DNA from: Clostridiales bacterium
GTDB lineage: Bacteria; Bacillota; Clostridia; Christensenellales; Borkfalkiaceae
Direction of reading: 5' to 3'
DNA: 33,313 bases
NCBI GenBank assembly: GCA_015069265.1
Contig: SVIY01000007.1
Location: 1 to 33,313 of the forward strand
Every line of letters begins with the position of its first letter. Within the stretch, counting starts at the first letter, position 1. The position numbers were made by a program, and so were the translations under genes. This document shows, one piece after another, positions 8,976 to 17,386 of the stretch. Under the pieces are notes generated by a model. That model did no database searches. It was not told where the DNA came from and was given only the letters and a program-made list of their open reading frames with translations.

Positions 8976-11570
8976 TTAATCTTTACTTTCTTCTACTTGA
9001 TAACTTTCGATGAAGTCGCCTACCTTAATATCGTTAAATTTCTCGATAGAAATACCACACTCAAAACCTTGAGCAACTTCCTTAACGTCGTCTTTGAAGC
9101 GCTTCAATTGCAATACGTTACCTTCACAAATCATAACGTCGTCACGATAAATACGAAGTTTTCCGTTTCTTAAAATCTTACCTTCGGTTACGTAGCAACC
9201 TGCAACTTGACCGACACCAGAAATCTTAAACACTTCTCTAACCTCTGCTTTGCCGAGGTAAACTTCGGTAAACTTGGGTGCAAGCATACCTTTAAGTGCC
9301 TTTTGAACGTCCTCTATCGCTTCGTAGATAACTCTATAAAGTTTAATATCTACACCGCTTCTTTCTGCAATTTGTTTTGCATTGGAGTCGGGACGAACGT
9401 TAAAGCCGATGATGATTGCGTTAGAAGACTCTGCAAGCATTATATCAGATTCTTTAATAGCACCCGCCGCCGCATGAATAACGCTAACCTTAACTTCTTC
9501 GTTAGAGAGTTTTTCAAGTGATTGTTTAACCGCTTCTACCGAGCCTTGAACGTCTGCTTTAACTATGATGTTAAGCCACTTCATTTCGCCCTCTGCAATT
9601 CTGTTAAACACGTCGTCAAGCGTAACCTTTTGAGATGCTTTTAAGAGGTTTTCTTTTTCTTTGTTCTTTCTTTCTTCAGCAACGAGTTTGGTGAGTTTTT
9701 CTTGCTCTACTGCGTACAAGATATCGCCCGCGTTAGGCACTTCGTCAAGTCCCATAATGGATACGGGAGTGGACGGACCTGCACTAGTAACGCGCCTTCC
9801 CTTGTCGTCTATCATTGCTCTTATTTTACCCGTAACCGTACCAACTATAACGCTGTCAGAAACTTTTAGCGTTCCGTTTTGAACGAGAATAGTTGCAATC
9901 GGACCTTTGCTTTGGTCGAGTTTAGCCTCGATAACAACGCCTTTCGCCTTTCTGTTGGGGTTTGCTTTTAGGTCTTTGATTTCCGCCAAAACGTTGACGT
10001 TCTCTAAAAGGTTATCAAATCCTTCGCCAGTCTTTGCAGACACGGGACATAAAATGGTATCTCCACCCCATTCTTCAGGAAGAAGTCCGTGTTCGGTAAG
10101 TTGAGTTTTAATTCTTTCAACGTTTGCTTCGGGCTTATCAATCTTGTTAACTGCAACGAGGATTGGAACGTCCGCCGCCTTTGCGTGATTTATTGCTTCA
10201 ACAGTTTGGGGCATAATACCGTCGTCCGCAGCAACGACCAAGATTGCAATGTCCGTTGCTTGTGCACCACGTGCGCGCATTGCAGTAAACGCTGCGTGTC
10301 CGGGTGTATCGAGGAAAGTTATGATTTCCCCACCAACGCTAACTTGATATGCACCGATATGTTGTGTAATACCACCTGCTTCTCCAGCGGTTACGTTGGT
10401 CTTTCTTATTCTATCAAGAAGTGAAGTTTTACCGTGGTCAACGTGTCCCATGACAGTAACAACGGGAGGACGTTTTTTGAGGCTTGCCTCGTCGTCAACC
10501 GCGCCCTCGAATCCTTCGCTTAACACGTCTTCTGCAGTCTTGTCGAGCTTTAATTCAAGTTCGATTCCTAAATCGGCTGCGATAAACGCTGCGGTATCGA
10601 AGTCGATAGAATCGTTTATGGTCTTCATTATGCCTTCTTTGAATAATCTCTTCGTTATTTCAGCAGCGGTAATACCGATTTTTTCACTCAATACTTTGAT
10701 TGCGATGATTTCGGTGTTGATAACTGCTCTTTCAATTTTAATGGCTTGAACTTCTTGAGTTTCTTTTGCTTTCTTTGCAGGGCGGAACTTTCTGTATCCG
10801 GTCTTGTTCTCGTCAAAATCGTCGATATCTACTTGATTTCTGATAAGTGCGCGCTTATTGAGTGCATGCTTATCTTCGTACTGCTTTTCACCGCCTTGCT
10901 TTTTCTTGTTAAAGTTTCTCTTGTCGGGAGTTGCGATAACGGGAGGAGCAACATAAGTGCTATGCGGTTTTTTCACGCCCATTTGCGGTCTTTTAGCGTC
11001 CCCACCTTGACGGTTAAATTCGGGTTTGGGTCCGCGCTTAAAGTCGCCCGTACCTTGAGGCTTGAATTCTTTGTACGGTCTATCACCGTGAGGTTTACCC
11101 TCTCTATTGCGGTCATATCCACCCTTTTCTTTTTCGGGTTTTTGGATTGCGCCCTCTCTCCTTACGATGAACGAGGGGCGTTCGGGAACGAATTGCTTTT
11201 CGGGAACAGGAGCAGGCGCAGGAGCAGGTTCTTCCTTGGGTTTTTCTTCGACCTTTTTCTCCTCAACCACAACCGGTTCTTTCTTTTCTTCGGGTTTTAC
11301 TTCCGCCTTTACCTCTACGGGTGCGGGAGCAACCTCTTCGGGTTCGGGTTGAACCACGGGCGCAGGTTTAACTTCTTCTACAACCGTTTCTTCAACCTGT
11401 TTTTTCTTACTCTCGAACTCTTTGAGTTTGGCTTCAAGTGAAGACTTTAAGCCCTTTACTCCACCCTCGATAGCAGAATAACCTTTGATAAGCTCTTCAA
11501 TCTTTCCTTCTTTAAAAATTTCCGTTGCTCTTTTGATATTGTTGTTACGCATTTCCTTTTTTTCAGCCAT
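8976..11570 (-). CDS. infB: Translation initiation factor IF-2
   Basis: An 864-residue GTPase that brings initiator tRNA to the 30S subunit. The N-terminal 250 residues are low-complexity (Pro, Glu, Val and Lys rich, then Gly/Arg/Lys rich), the usual variable region. An IF2-N domain follows near 280-350. The G domain begins near residue 373 with [10 protein letters not shown] (G1), then [15 protein letters not shown] (G3) and [10 protein letters not shown] (G4). The C-terminal domains include [15 protein letters not shown] and [13 protein letters not shown] at 11570 has AGGAG upstream. It follows ylxQ by about nine bases. Confidence 0.97.
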   Translation of the reverse strand: MAEKKEMRNNNIKRATEIFKEGKIEELIKGYSAIEGGVKGLKSSLEAKLKEFESKKKQVEETVVEEVKPAPVVQPEPEEVAPAPVEVKAEVKPEEKKEPVVVEEKKVEEKPKEEPAPAPAPVPEKQFVPERPSFIVRREGAIQKPEKEKGGYDRNREGKPHGDRPYKEFKPQGTGDFKRGPKPEFNRQGGDAKRPQMGVKKPHSTYVAPPVIATPDKRNFNKKKQGGEKQYEDKHALNKRALIRNQVDIDDFDENKTGYRKFRPAKKAKETQEVQAIKIERAVINTEIIAIKVLSEKIGITAAEITKRLFKEGIMKTINDSIDFDTAAFIAADLGIELELKLDKTAEDVLSEGFEGAVDDEASLKKRPPVVTVMGHVDHGKTSLLDRIRKTNVTAGEAGGITQHIGAYQVSVGGEIITFLDTPGHAAFTAMRARGAQATDIAILVVAADDGIMPQTVEAINHAKAADVPILVAVNKIDKPEANVERIKTQLTEHGLLPEEWGGDTILCPVSAKTGEGFDNLLENVNVLAEIKDLKANPNRKAKGVVIEAKLDQSKGPIATILVQNGTLKVSDSVIVGTVTGKIRAMIDDKGRRVTSAGPSTPVSIMGLDEVPNAGDILYAVEQEKLTKLVAEERKNKEKENLLKASQKVTLDDVFNRIAEGEMKWLNIIVKADVQGSVEAVKQSLEKLSNEEVKVSVIHAAAGAIKESDIMLAESSNAIIIGFNVRPDSNAKQIAERSGVDIKLYRVIYEAIEDVQKALKGMLAPKFTEVYLGKAEVREVFKISGVGQVAGCYVTEGKILRNGKLRIYRDDVMICEGNVLQLKRFKDDVKEVAQGFECGISIEKFNDIKVGDFIESYQVEESKD

Positions 11571-11579
11571 TTTTATCTC

Positions 11580-11894
11580 CTAAACCCTCGCAATGAAATC
11601 CTTTTCCGTATTTTCTAATATTACTTTTGATAGCGCCTTGTCGCCTATCGCCATAACCTTGGCGTTTTCTCTCTTAACTATTTCCTCTAACGTTTTAGTA
11701 ACCGTTTCAATCAGTGGACAGTTAAATTTACCTGCAAGCTTTTGTGCGTCTTTTTTAGTATTTTCGCTCGCTGACTTGCACACTATCATAAGATATGCTC
11801 TCTTTAACGTAGCAGAGGCGTTCATACCTATTTTATATTTTCCCGTCCGCATTGCAAAACCGATAAAGGTCTCCGCTCTACTTCTCGTCTCCAA
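11580..11894 (-). CDS. ylxQ: L7Ae/L30e-type RNA-binding protein (YlxQ-like)
   Basis: A 104-residue small protein of the L7Ae/L30e/S12e/Gadd45 fold, in the spot where Firmicutes carry ylxQ. The start is TTG at 11894: a strong GGAGG lies six bases upstream, while the first ATG comes only at the AMRTGKYKIG segment, inside the first helix. Family-like features are IGFAMRTGKYKIG, YLMIVCKSASENTKK (the usual LVLLAxDASxNT motif, here with Cys-Lys) and the C-terminal VMAIGDKALSKVIL. It probably binds structured RNA; its role in vivo is poorly known. It overlaps ylxR by 17 bases. Confidence 0.85.
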   Translation of the reverse strand: METRSRAETFIGFAMRTGKYKIGMNASATLKRAYLMIVCKSASENTKKDAQKLAGKFNCPLIETVTKTLEEIVKRENAKVMAIGDKALSKVILENTEKDFIARV

Positions 11895-12144
11895 GGAATT
11901 CCTCCATTATTTTATCGTAAACTTCGTCGGGAACTTGACAGGAAAAAGCACGGTTTAGCATTTTTTGCTTTTTGAGTTTTTCAATACACTCTTTATCGTT
12001 ACAAACGTAAGCGCCTCTGCCGTTTGCTTTTCCCGTTTTGTCAAGACTGATATTATCGCCGAACTTTACTACTCTAAACAATTCTTTTTTAGGTTTTTCC
12101 GTTCTGCACGCTATGCAAGTGCGCATAGGTATCTTTTTTTCCAT
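11878..12144 (-). CDS. ylxR: YlxR family (DUF448) RNA-binding protein
   Basis: An 88-residue protein with the YlxR signature PMRTCIACRTEKPKKELFRVV near the start, the positive GKANGRGAYVC loop and a C-terminal basic helix (KLKKQKMLNRAF). YlxR proteins bind nucleic acid; in some bacteria they have been linked to RNase P or to transcription control. The gene lies three bases after nusA and overlaps ylxQ, the conserved arrangement. Confidence 0.93.
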   Translation of the reverse strand: MEKKIPMRTCIACRTEKPKKELFRVVKFGDNISLDKTGKANGRGAYVCNDKECIEKLKKQKMLNRAFSCQVPDEVYDKIMEEFLGDEK

Positions 12145-12147
12145 TTC

Positions 12148-13239
12148 TTACTCCGAAATTTCCTCGTCTACTTGTTCGGTAGCACTCTCGCCGAGTTCAG
12201 CAAGCGCGCCCGATTCGCTCTTAACGTCTATCTTCCAACCGGTAAGTTTAACTGCAAGTCTTGCATTTTGACCGCTTCTGCCGATTGCGAGTGAAAGCTT
12301 ATCGTCCGGAACGATTGCAATTGCGCTCTCATCACCCGTTTGGATAACCTTAACTACGCGTGCGGGTGATAATGCTCTTGAAATGAATTCCAAGGGGTTT
12401 TCGCTCCAAGTAATGATGTCGATTTTTTCACCGCCAAGTTCGGATACGATTGCGTTAACTCTCGCGCCCTTATTACCTACGCAAGCACCGATTGCGTCAA
12501 CCATCGGGTCGTCGCTATAAATTGCAATTTTGGTGCGTTGACCAGGTTCTCTTGCAACGCCTTTAACTTGAACGATTCCTTGTTTGATTTCGGGAACTTC
12601 GTTCTCAAACAAACGTTTAACCAAGCCGTTTGCAGTTCTAGACACCACGATTTGCGCAGTCTTTCCACCGCTCTTTACTCTCTTAACGTAAACGTTAAGT
12701 CTTTGGTTTAATTCATATTTTTCTCCGGGAACTTGGTCTCTAGGCATCAAGATACCTTCGATTTGGTTTCCACCGATTTCCACGTAAACGTTGCCGTCCT
12801 CTATACGACGGATAGTACAAGCCATAAGCTCGCCCTCTTTATCTTCAAACTCGTTTACGCTGTTTTCACGCTCGATTTCGCGAAGTTTTTGCATCAAAAT
12901 CTGCTTTGCAGTTTGCGCGGCGATTCTGCCGAAGTTTTTAGAGATTATTTCGGTGGTGATAACGTCGCCTGCCTTATAGCTCTTTTTGATTTCAACCGCT
13001 TCTTCAACGCTTATTTCCTTTTCGGGGTCGGTAACTTCTTCAACAACCGTTTTGGTGCTGTAAATCTTGATAGATTTTTTCTCGGGATTAAGTCTTACTT
13101 CAACTCCACCCGAAGTTCCCGTGCTCTTTTTATAAGCAATTACCATTGCGTTTTCCAATGCCGAAATAAATTCTGCTTGGGAAATGCCCTTTTCTCTTTC
13201 CAAATCTTCAAGCGCTAAAAAGAAATCTTGATTAATCAT
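12148..13239 (-). CDS. nusA: Transcription termination/antitermination factor NusA
   Basis: About 363 residues from the ATG at 13239, which has AAGGAG upstream; an in-frame start at 13293 would run into the rimP end and lacks family similarity. Domains in order: N-terminal RNA-polymerase-binding domain (INQDFFLALEDLEREKGI), S1 domain (near 130-200), KH1 and KH2 (VGNKGARVNAIVSELGGEKIDII and AIGRSGQNARLAVKLTGWKID). It modulates pausing, termination and antitermination. Length matches Firmicute NusA, which lacks the proteobacterial acidic repeats. Confidence 0.96.
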   Translation of the reverse strand: MINQDFFLALEDLEREKGISQAEFISALENAMVIAYKKSTGTSGGVEVRLNPEKKSIKIYSTKTVVEEVTDPEKEISVEEAVEIKKSYKAGDVITTEIISKNFGRIAAQTAKQILMQKLREIERENSVNEFEDKEGELMACTIRRIEDGNVYVEIGGNQIEGILMPRDQVPGEKYELNQRLNVYVKRVKSGGKTAQIVVSRTANGLVKRLFENEVPEIKQGIVQVKGVAREPGQRTKIAIYSDDPMVDAIGACVGNKGARVNAIVSELGGEKIDIITWSENPLEFISRALSPARVVKVIQTGDESAIAIVPDDKLSLAIGRSGQNARLAVKLTGWKIDVKSESGALAELGESATEQVDEEISE

Positions 13240-13279
13240 TTTGTTCTCCTTAATTTTTACGTTTATGTTAATTGTGTTT

Positions 13280-13744
13280 TTATACAAAGTCAATGTACTC
13301 GTTCATCTTGGCGATGTTTTTCATCTCGATTGTGAACGTCGTCTTTTCGTCTACTTTTAGCGTTACAACCTTTTGGTCGTACGAAACAAGTATTCCGTCG
13401 TAAAACTTTTTGCCCCTTATAGAGTTTTTAAGTCTTACTTCCACTCTCTCGCCTATATGCGAAAGAAAATCTTCATGAGTCTTAAACGGTCTATCAATAC
13501 CTAGGCTTGACACGTTTAGTCTATACGGCTCGCCAAAAGTCGGGTCAAACTCATCTAACGGCTCGTCTATCGCGCGGTGTAAAAGCTCGCACGAGTCGAG
13601 GTCTACTCCGCCCTCTTTATCGATAAACACCGTAAGTTCAGGGTTTTTGCCTTGCTTGAACTCCACCTCAACCACTTTTATGCCGAGCGGAGTTGCTATT
13701 CCGTTCAAAAATTCCGCTATTTCCGCGGTAGATTTTATCTTCAT
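13280..13744 (-). CDS. rimP: Ribosome maturation factor RimP
   Basis: A 154-residue factor for 30S assembly. The N-terminal domain has VEVEFKQGKNPELTVFIDKEGGVDLDSCELLHR, then EPYRLNVSSLGIDRPFKTHEDF, which is the RimP signature (typically EVSSPGxDRPL; here SLGIDRPF). The C-terminal SH3-like domain follows. The start ATG follows GGGGG at suitable spacing. It heads the block rimP-nusA-ylxR-ylxQ-infB-rbfA-nrnA-truB-ribF. Directly upstream lies an intrinsic terminator, so either a promoter sits in the 13745-13851 gap or the stem-loop is read through as a leader attenuator. Confidence 0.95.
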   Translation of the reverse strand: MKIKSTAEIAEFLNGIATPLGIKVVEVEFKQGKNPELTVFIDKEGGVDLDSCELLHRAIDEPLDEFDPTFGEPYRLNVSSLGIDRPFKTHEDFLSHIGERVEVRLKNSIRGKKFYDGILVSYDQKVVTLKVDEKTTFTIEMKNIAKMNEYIDFV

Positions 13745-13758
13745 TTTAGCCCCCTATA

Positions 13759-13790
13759 AAAAGATATGAGAACGGCAAAACCGTTCTCAT
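13759..13790 (-). terminator. Intrinsic terminator after the PolC-like gene
   Basis: A ten-bp perfect stem (13766-13775 with 13781-13790) with a five-base loop, followed on the minus strand by ATCTTTTTAT. It lies about 60 bases after the PolC-like stop and about 20 bases before the rimP ATG. It may end the ispG transcript or act as an attenuator in front of rimP. Confidence 0.8.
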
Positions 13791-13851
13791 AAGTCAGTCT
13801 CGTTATAAGCATAAGTATTTTAGCACAATTTATAATCTTTTGCAAGCGTTT

Positions 13852-15378
13852 TTAACGATTATTTTTAATTTTCATAAGTTCTATAAACGCCTCCGCAGTC
13901 GCGTACGCGTCCGAAAGCGCTCTGTGGTGGTGGAAAATTATTCCAAAATGGTCGGCAATCGTGTGGAGGTCGTGTCTTTTTAACTGCGGTAACTGCGCTC
14001 TAGCAAGCTCTACCGAGTCGATAACTTTGTTCTTGACCTCGTACTCCTCCGCCCCTGCAAACCTCTTGATAAACTTCATATCGAAATCGGCATTGTGCGC
14101 AACTAGTATTGCGCCGTCGATAAACTTCATAAAGTCTGGAATAACTGCGCCTATTTTGGGCGCGTCCTTTACCATTTCTTCGCTAATACCCGTTATAGCC
14201 TCGTTCTCCTCTGTAATGCGATAGTCCGGTTTAATAAGCGTTGTAAACTGCTCGGTGAGTTTACCTCCAACGATTTTTACCGCGCCTATTTCAGTTATGC
14301 CGTTGTTCATAAAATCAAGCCCCGTGGTTTCAGTATCGAACACGACGTAAGTGTTATCGGTTAGTTCTGCTGGGAGCACTTCTTCCGCGTCAAACACGCT
14401 CTTGACCTTAACCGTCTTTGCTTCGGTTGGGAAAATTAGTTTGTAGTTATGCGGAATTGCTTTTTTGTATTTTTCTTTCTTTACAAAATCATCGGGGAAA
14501 GTGCAACGATTAATCTTGTCGAAAGTAAACGAACGCCTTCCGTTATAGTCGCCTATACTCCCCCTAACTATTATAGCGTCGCCCACTTGCAGTTCCTTAA
14601 TTTTGTGATAGGTGTTCTTTTTAGAAAAATAAACCCCACTCGTCCTACCCGTTGTGTCGTCTAGATGAATTATTAAGAACGGTTTGCCGTTCTTTGTTTC
14701 GCGCTCTGCAATTTCGGTAATCTTTCCGCAAACGGTAACCTCGCCTTGCACTGCGTCTTCAATGTACAGCGCGAGGTTGCCCATATTTTCATCATCGATA
14801 GTTATAACGTCTTTAACCTTGATTGTGCGGTGCTCTATCTTTTGTAGTTCGTCAGCATACACCTCGTCGGATAAAAGACTGACCGTTTCTTCCGCTTCTT
14901 TTATTTCCGTTCCACCCACGAAGTCCGAACAGAATTTTTTAGAAAGGTAATCGTTGAGCTTTAATATCGCACCGTTCTTGGTAACGTACTCTGCACCGTC
15001 TTTAGTGAGTCGTAACACATATTTAACGAGGTTTCCGACAACCGTGCAAACAACGTCCGTCGGTTTTAAGAATATAGATACGGACGGATAATTTTTTGAT
15101 AGGTATCTATAAATCTCGTTATTTATAAGCTCGTCGTTACTAACTATCTTTTTAACGCTAACCTTGACAGTAGAAAATGCAGGGGAGGTTATTTTTTCCG
15201 CCTCTTTTAAAATCTTTCTCTGCAAGTCCTCGTCCACCGCACTGTCGCATATAAAAGCGTATAGAACAGCCTTTTCCTTGCGGTCTATCTCGATAGAACT
15301 TATTCTTAAATTTTTAAGTCGCTCGTCCATCGCCCTTAAATCAGCGATAAATTCCGAACTGCTCTTTACAGTATACAT
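13852..15378 (-). CDS. PolC-derived protein: N-terminal region, OB fold and DEDDh exonuclease only
   Basis: A 508-residue protein colinear with the first part of Gram-positive replicative polymerase PolC. Residues 1-180 resemble the PolC N-terminal domains. Residues 205-295 form an OB fold (VTVCGKITEIAERETKNGKP, VGDAIIVRGSIGDYNGRRSF). Residues 343-505 are a proofreading 3'-5' exonuclease with all five residues: Asp348 and Glu350 (FDTETTG), Asp433 (HNADFDM), His485 and Asp490 (HHRALSDA). In PolC the exonuclease is inserted in a PHP domain and followed by about 850 residues of polymerase. Here the OB-exonuclease link has no PHP HLH motif and the frame ends at the exonuclease. The next features are a terminator and rimP, so no polymerase remnant follows. 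Start ATG has GGAGAG; it overlaps ispG by 13 bases. Full-length PolC may exist elsewhere. Confidence 0.85.
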   Translation of the reverse strand: MYTVKSSSEFIADLRAMDERLKNLRISSIEIDRKEKAVLYAFICDSAVDEDLQRKILKEAEKITSPAFSTVKVSVKKIVSNDELINNEIYRYLSKNYPSVSIFLKPTDVVCTVVGNLVKYVLRLTKDGAEYVTKNGAILKLNDYLSKKFCSDFVGGTEIKEAEETVSLLSDEVYADELQKIEHRTIKVKDVITIDDENMGNLALYIEDAVQGEVTVCGKITEIAERETKNGKPFLIIHLDDTTGRTSGVYFSKKNTYHKIKELQVGDAIIVRGSIGDYNGRRSFTFDKINRCTFPDDFVKKEKYKKAIPHNYKLIFPTEAKTVKVKSVFDAEEVLPAELTDNTYVVFDTETTGLDFMNNGITEIGAVKIVGGKLTEQFTTLIKPDYRITEENEAITGISEEMVKDAPKIGAVIPDFMKFIDGAILVAHNADFDMKFIKRFAGAEEYEVKNKVIDSVELARAQLPQLKRHDLHTIADHFGIIFHHHRALSDAYATAEAFIELMKIKNNR

Positions 15379-16406
15379 CTATCAATCTCTCCGAAAAATT
15401 CCTTTTCCGCGTCCTCTTTTTTGACTTTCTTTACAATCTTGCCCTTGACGAAAATTGCACACTCTTCCTTTGCACCTGCAATTCCAAGGTCAGCGTCCGC
15501 CGCCTCGCCTGGTCCGTTTACCACGCACCCCATAACTGCTATCTTTAACGGTTTTTTTACCCTTTCAACGTAATCTTCGACCTTTTTAGCAAACGCCATG
15601 CAATCCCACTCACACCTACCGCAAGTAGGACAAGCTATAACCTTGACCGCGTCGTCTATTAAATTAAGAGATGAAAGTATTGCGCGCGCAGCTTTAACCT
15701 CTCTTTCTGGGTCTGCAGATAGGCTAACCCTTATCGTATCGCCTATTCCCTCCGATAAAAGCGCGCCTATGCCCACCGAATTTTTTATTATGCCGTGATA
15801 TTCGCCACCAGCCTCCGTAACCCCTAGGTGCAAGGGGTAATCGGTCTTTTGTGCTATGTACTTATACGCCTTTATCATCAGCGGAACGTCCGACGCTTTT
15901 ACCGAAATAACGATATTGTCCACCCCGTACTTTTCAAGGAGTGCAACGTTTTTAAGCGCGCTTTCCCCTAACGAGATTTCGTTTTTTCCGTATTTAGTTA
16001 AAAATTCTTTCTCAACGCTACCTGTGTTAGCTCCAACCCTTACGGGAATATTCGCGCTCTTTAACGCCACAGCGACTTGTTTTACCTTGTCTTCTCCACC
16101 GATGTTGCCGGGATTTATGCGAATCTTATCCGCACCGCCGTCTATGCAAGCGAGTGCGAGTTTGTAATCAAAATGTATATCTGCAACGAGTGGAATATTC
16201 GCGCGTTTTTTTACCAAACCGAACGATTTAGCATCCTCTAAATCGGTAACGGAAAAGCGGAGTACGTCGCAACCAGCTTCTTTTAGCCTAACGCACTCAT
16301 TGACCGCTCTATCCACCTCTTTAATCTTAAAAGTGGACATCGATTGAATAGCGATTTTATTTGCACCGCCAATATTAACGTTACCAATACTTACAACTTT
16401 ACTCAT
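15366..16406 (-). CDS. ispG: 4-hydroxy-3-methylbut-2-enyl diphosphate synthase
   Basis: About 346 residues from the ATG at 16406; longer versions from 16466 would start inside the upstream terminator. It catalyses the penultimate step of the MEP isoprenoid pathway using a [4Fe-4S] cluster. Cluster cysteines are visible in IACPTCGRCEWDC and the downstream MGCVVNGPGEA. The N-terminal TIM barrel begins VSIGNVNIGGANKIAIQSMS and carries ADIHFDYKLAL and IRINPGNIG. The -10 of its promoter ends only eight bases before the ATG and there is no ribosome binding site, so a leaderless or near-leaderless mRNA is likely. It overlaps the PolC-like gene by 13 bases. In many Firmicutes dxr and rseP come directly before it; here the phage cassette does. 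Confidence 0.95.
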   Translation of the reverse strand: MSKVVSIGNVNIGGANKIAIQSMSTFKIKEVDRAVNECVRLKEAGCDVLRFSVTDLEDAKSFGLVKKRANIPLVADIHFDYKLALACIDGGADKIRINPGNIGGEDKVKQVAVALKSANIPVRVGANTGSVEKEFLTKYGKNEISLGESALKNVALLEKYGVDNIVISVKASDVPLMIKAYKYIAQKTDYPLHLGVTEAGGEYHGIIKNSVGIGALLSEGIGDTIRVSLSADPEREVKAARAILSSLNLIDDAVKVIACPTCGRCEWDCMAFAKKVEDYVERVKKPLKIAVMGCVVNGPGEAADADLGIAGAKEECAIFVKGKIVKKVKKEDAEKEFFGEIDRCIL

Positions 16407-16413
16407 GGTTATG

Positions 16414-16442
16414 ATTATAACACACTTTTTAACTATTGTAAA
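16414..16442 (-). promoter_or_regulatory. Sigma-A promoter for ispG
   Basis: On the minus strand TTTACA (16437-16442) and TATAAT (16414-16419) are separated by exactly 17 bases. The -35 overlaps the T-run of the terminator behind the phage cassette. The predicted transcript start is at or just before the ispG ATG. Confidence 0.8.
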
Positions 16443-16486
16443 GACAAAAAAACACGGATACGACAATCTTTCGCCGTATCCGTGTT
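16443..16486 (-). terminator. Terminator at the end of the virion cassette
   Basis: A perfect 12-bp stem (16451-16462 with 16475-16486) with a 12-base loop, followed on the minus strand by seven to eight T residues. It starts two bases after the last cassette gene's stop, insulating ispG from phage transcription. Confidence 0.9.
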
Positions 16487-16488
16487 GA

Positions 16489-17385
16489 TTAAAGACCTGC
16501 TCTCGCTCTGTATAAGTACAAAACGTTGGAATAGTAATCGTCCAAGTATATCATAATTTTTTGGTCTGAACAGAATTCCTGATAAGCAATTTCCGCATCA
16601 AGCACGTCAAAATACCCTCTAATGCACCTTATAACGTCCGCATAGTATCCCATTTCTACTAGTTGGTCTTTTGTAAACTCGCCAGAGCTTATTTCCATAA
16701 ACTTTAGTTTTAGCGAAGCATTGGTTTGCATAATGGTGTTTTGGTAGCGCTGTTCTTTTTCGTCCAAGCTATTGTTGTACTTAAAGACTTCCCTTTCGAT
16801 AGCTTGATAGTTCGCTCGCATCTCGACAAACTTTTTATCCACGTCCATTACATGCACGTCAGCATATACTTCGGTCAGATTTTCAAGTTCCTTTCTCTTT
16901 ACGTCAATCTCCGCGGTGTAGTTTTCGATTTCTGAATTTTTCCTCTCGACAACCTCTGCTATTTTTGCGTTCTTTTCCGCTTCCAACTGTGCAATTTTAT
17001 CCACCGCTATTCCAGACGATATCAGCCCGTTTTTCTCCGCTTGTTTTTCTACCTTTTCAATACTGCTTTCATAAAGTTTATTTATGTTTGCAATCTGCTC
17101 CTCTTTGGATAGCGTGCACAAATTTATCTTGTTTTCAAGCGAAGATATCATCAGTTCATACTCGGCTTTTTTACTCATAAGCTCGCGTTCTTGTTCACCG
17201 CGAAGCGCTATTTCCGCCATCTCTAAAATCTCCGATTCTTCTGGATGCCTATACTCTAACCTTTCTAAAACTAGTGGTTCAAGTTGTAACTCCTCATACC
17301 CTGGTCGCTTTATTCGGTAATGGTAGAACAATTCCTCCAAAATGCTATACATTTGCTCTTTATTCGTAGGTAAATTAAATTCCAT
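16489..17385 (-). CDS. Coiled-coil protein, last gene of the virion cassette
   Basis: A 298-residue protein I do not recognise by family. Residues 60-240 are dominated by heptad-like charged helices (ELMSKKAEYELMISSLENKI, KIAQLEAEKNAKIAEVVERK, KYNNSLDEKEQRYQN), with globular ends: an N-terminal YHYRIKRPGYEEL stretch and a C-terminal ILDDYYSNVLYLYRARAGL-like stretch. No signal peptide or membrane helix. Its position right after the propeller-like protein matches the place of the trimeric coiled-coil tail needle (gp26) in P22-type phages, so a tail plug or needle is a positional guess. It could equally be an ejection or structural protein. Its stop is immediately followed by a terminator. Confidence 0.5.
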   Translation of the reverse strand: MEFNLPTNKEQMYSILEELFYHYRIKRPGYEELQLEPLVLERLEYRHPEESEILEMAEIALRGEQERELMSKKAEYELMISSLENKINLCTLSKEEQIANINKLYESSIEKVEKQAEKNGLISSGIAVDKIAQLEAEKNAKIAEVVERKNSEIENYTAEIDVKRKELENLTEVYADVHVMDVDKKFVEMRANYQAIEREVFKYNNSLDEKEQRYQNTIMQTNASLKLKFMEISSGEFTKDQLVEMGYYADVIRCIRGYFDVLDAEIAYQEFCSDQKIMIYLDDYYSNVLYLYRARAGL

Positions 17386-17386
17386 A

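Noticed and set aside
10746..11441. 231-residue plus-strand open frame opposite infB
   Set aside because: Arises from the low-complexity Glu/Lys/Pro region of IF-2 read in antisense; no promoter or ribosome site.
12733..13218. 161-residue plus-strand open frame opposite nusA
   Set aside because: Antisense shadow of a conserved gene; Phe- and Asn-rich composition follows from the complement of NusA codons, and no ribosome site is seen.
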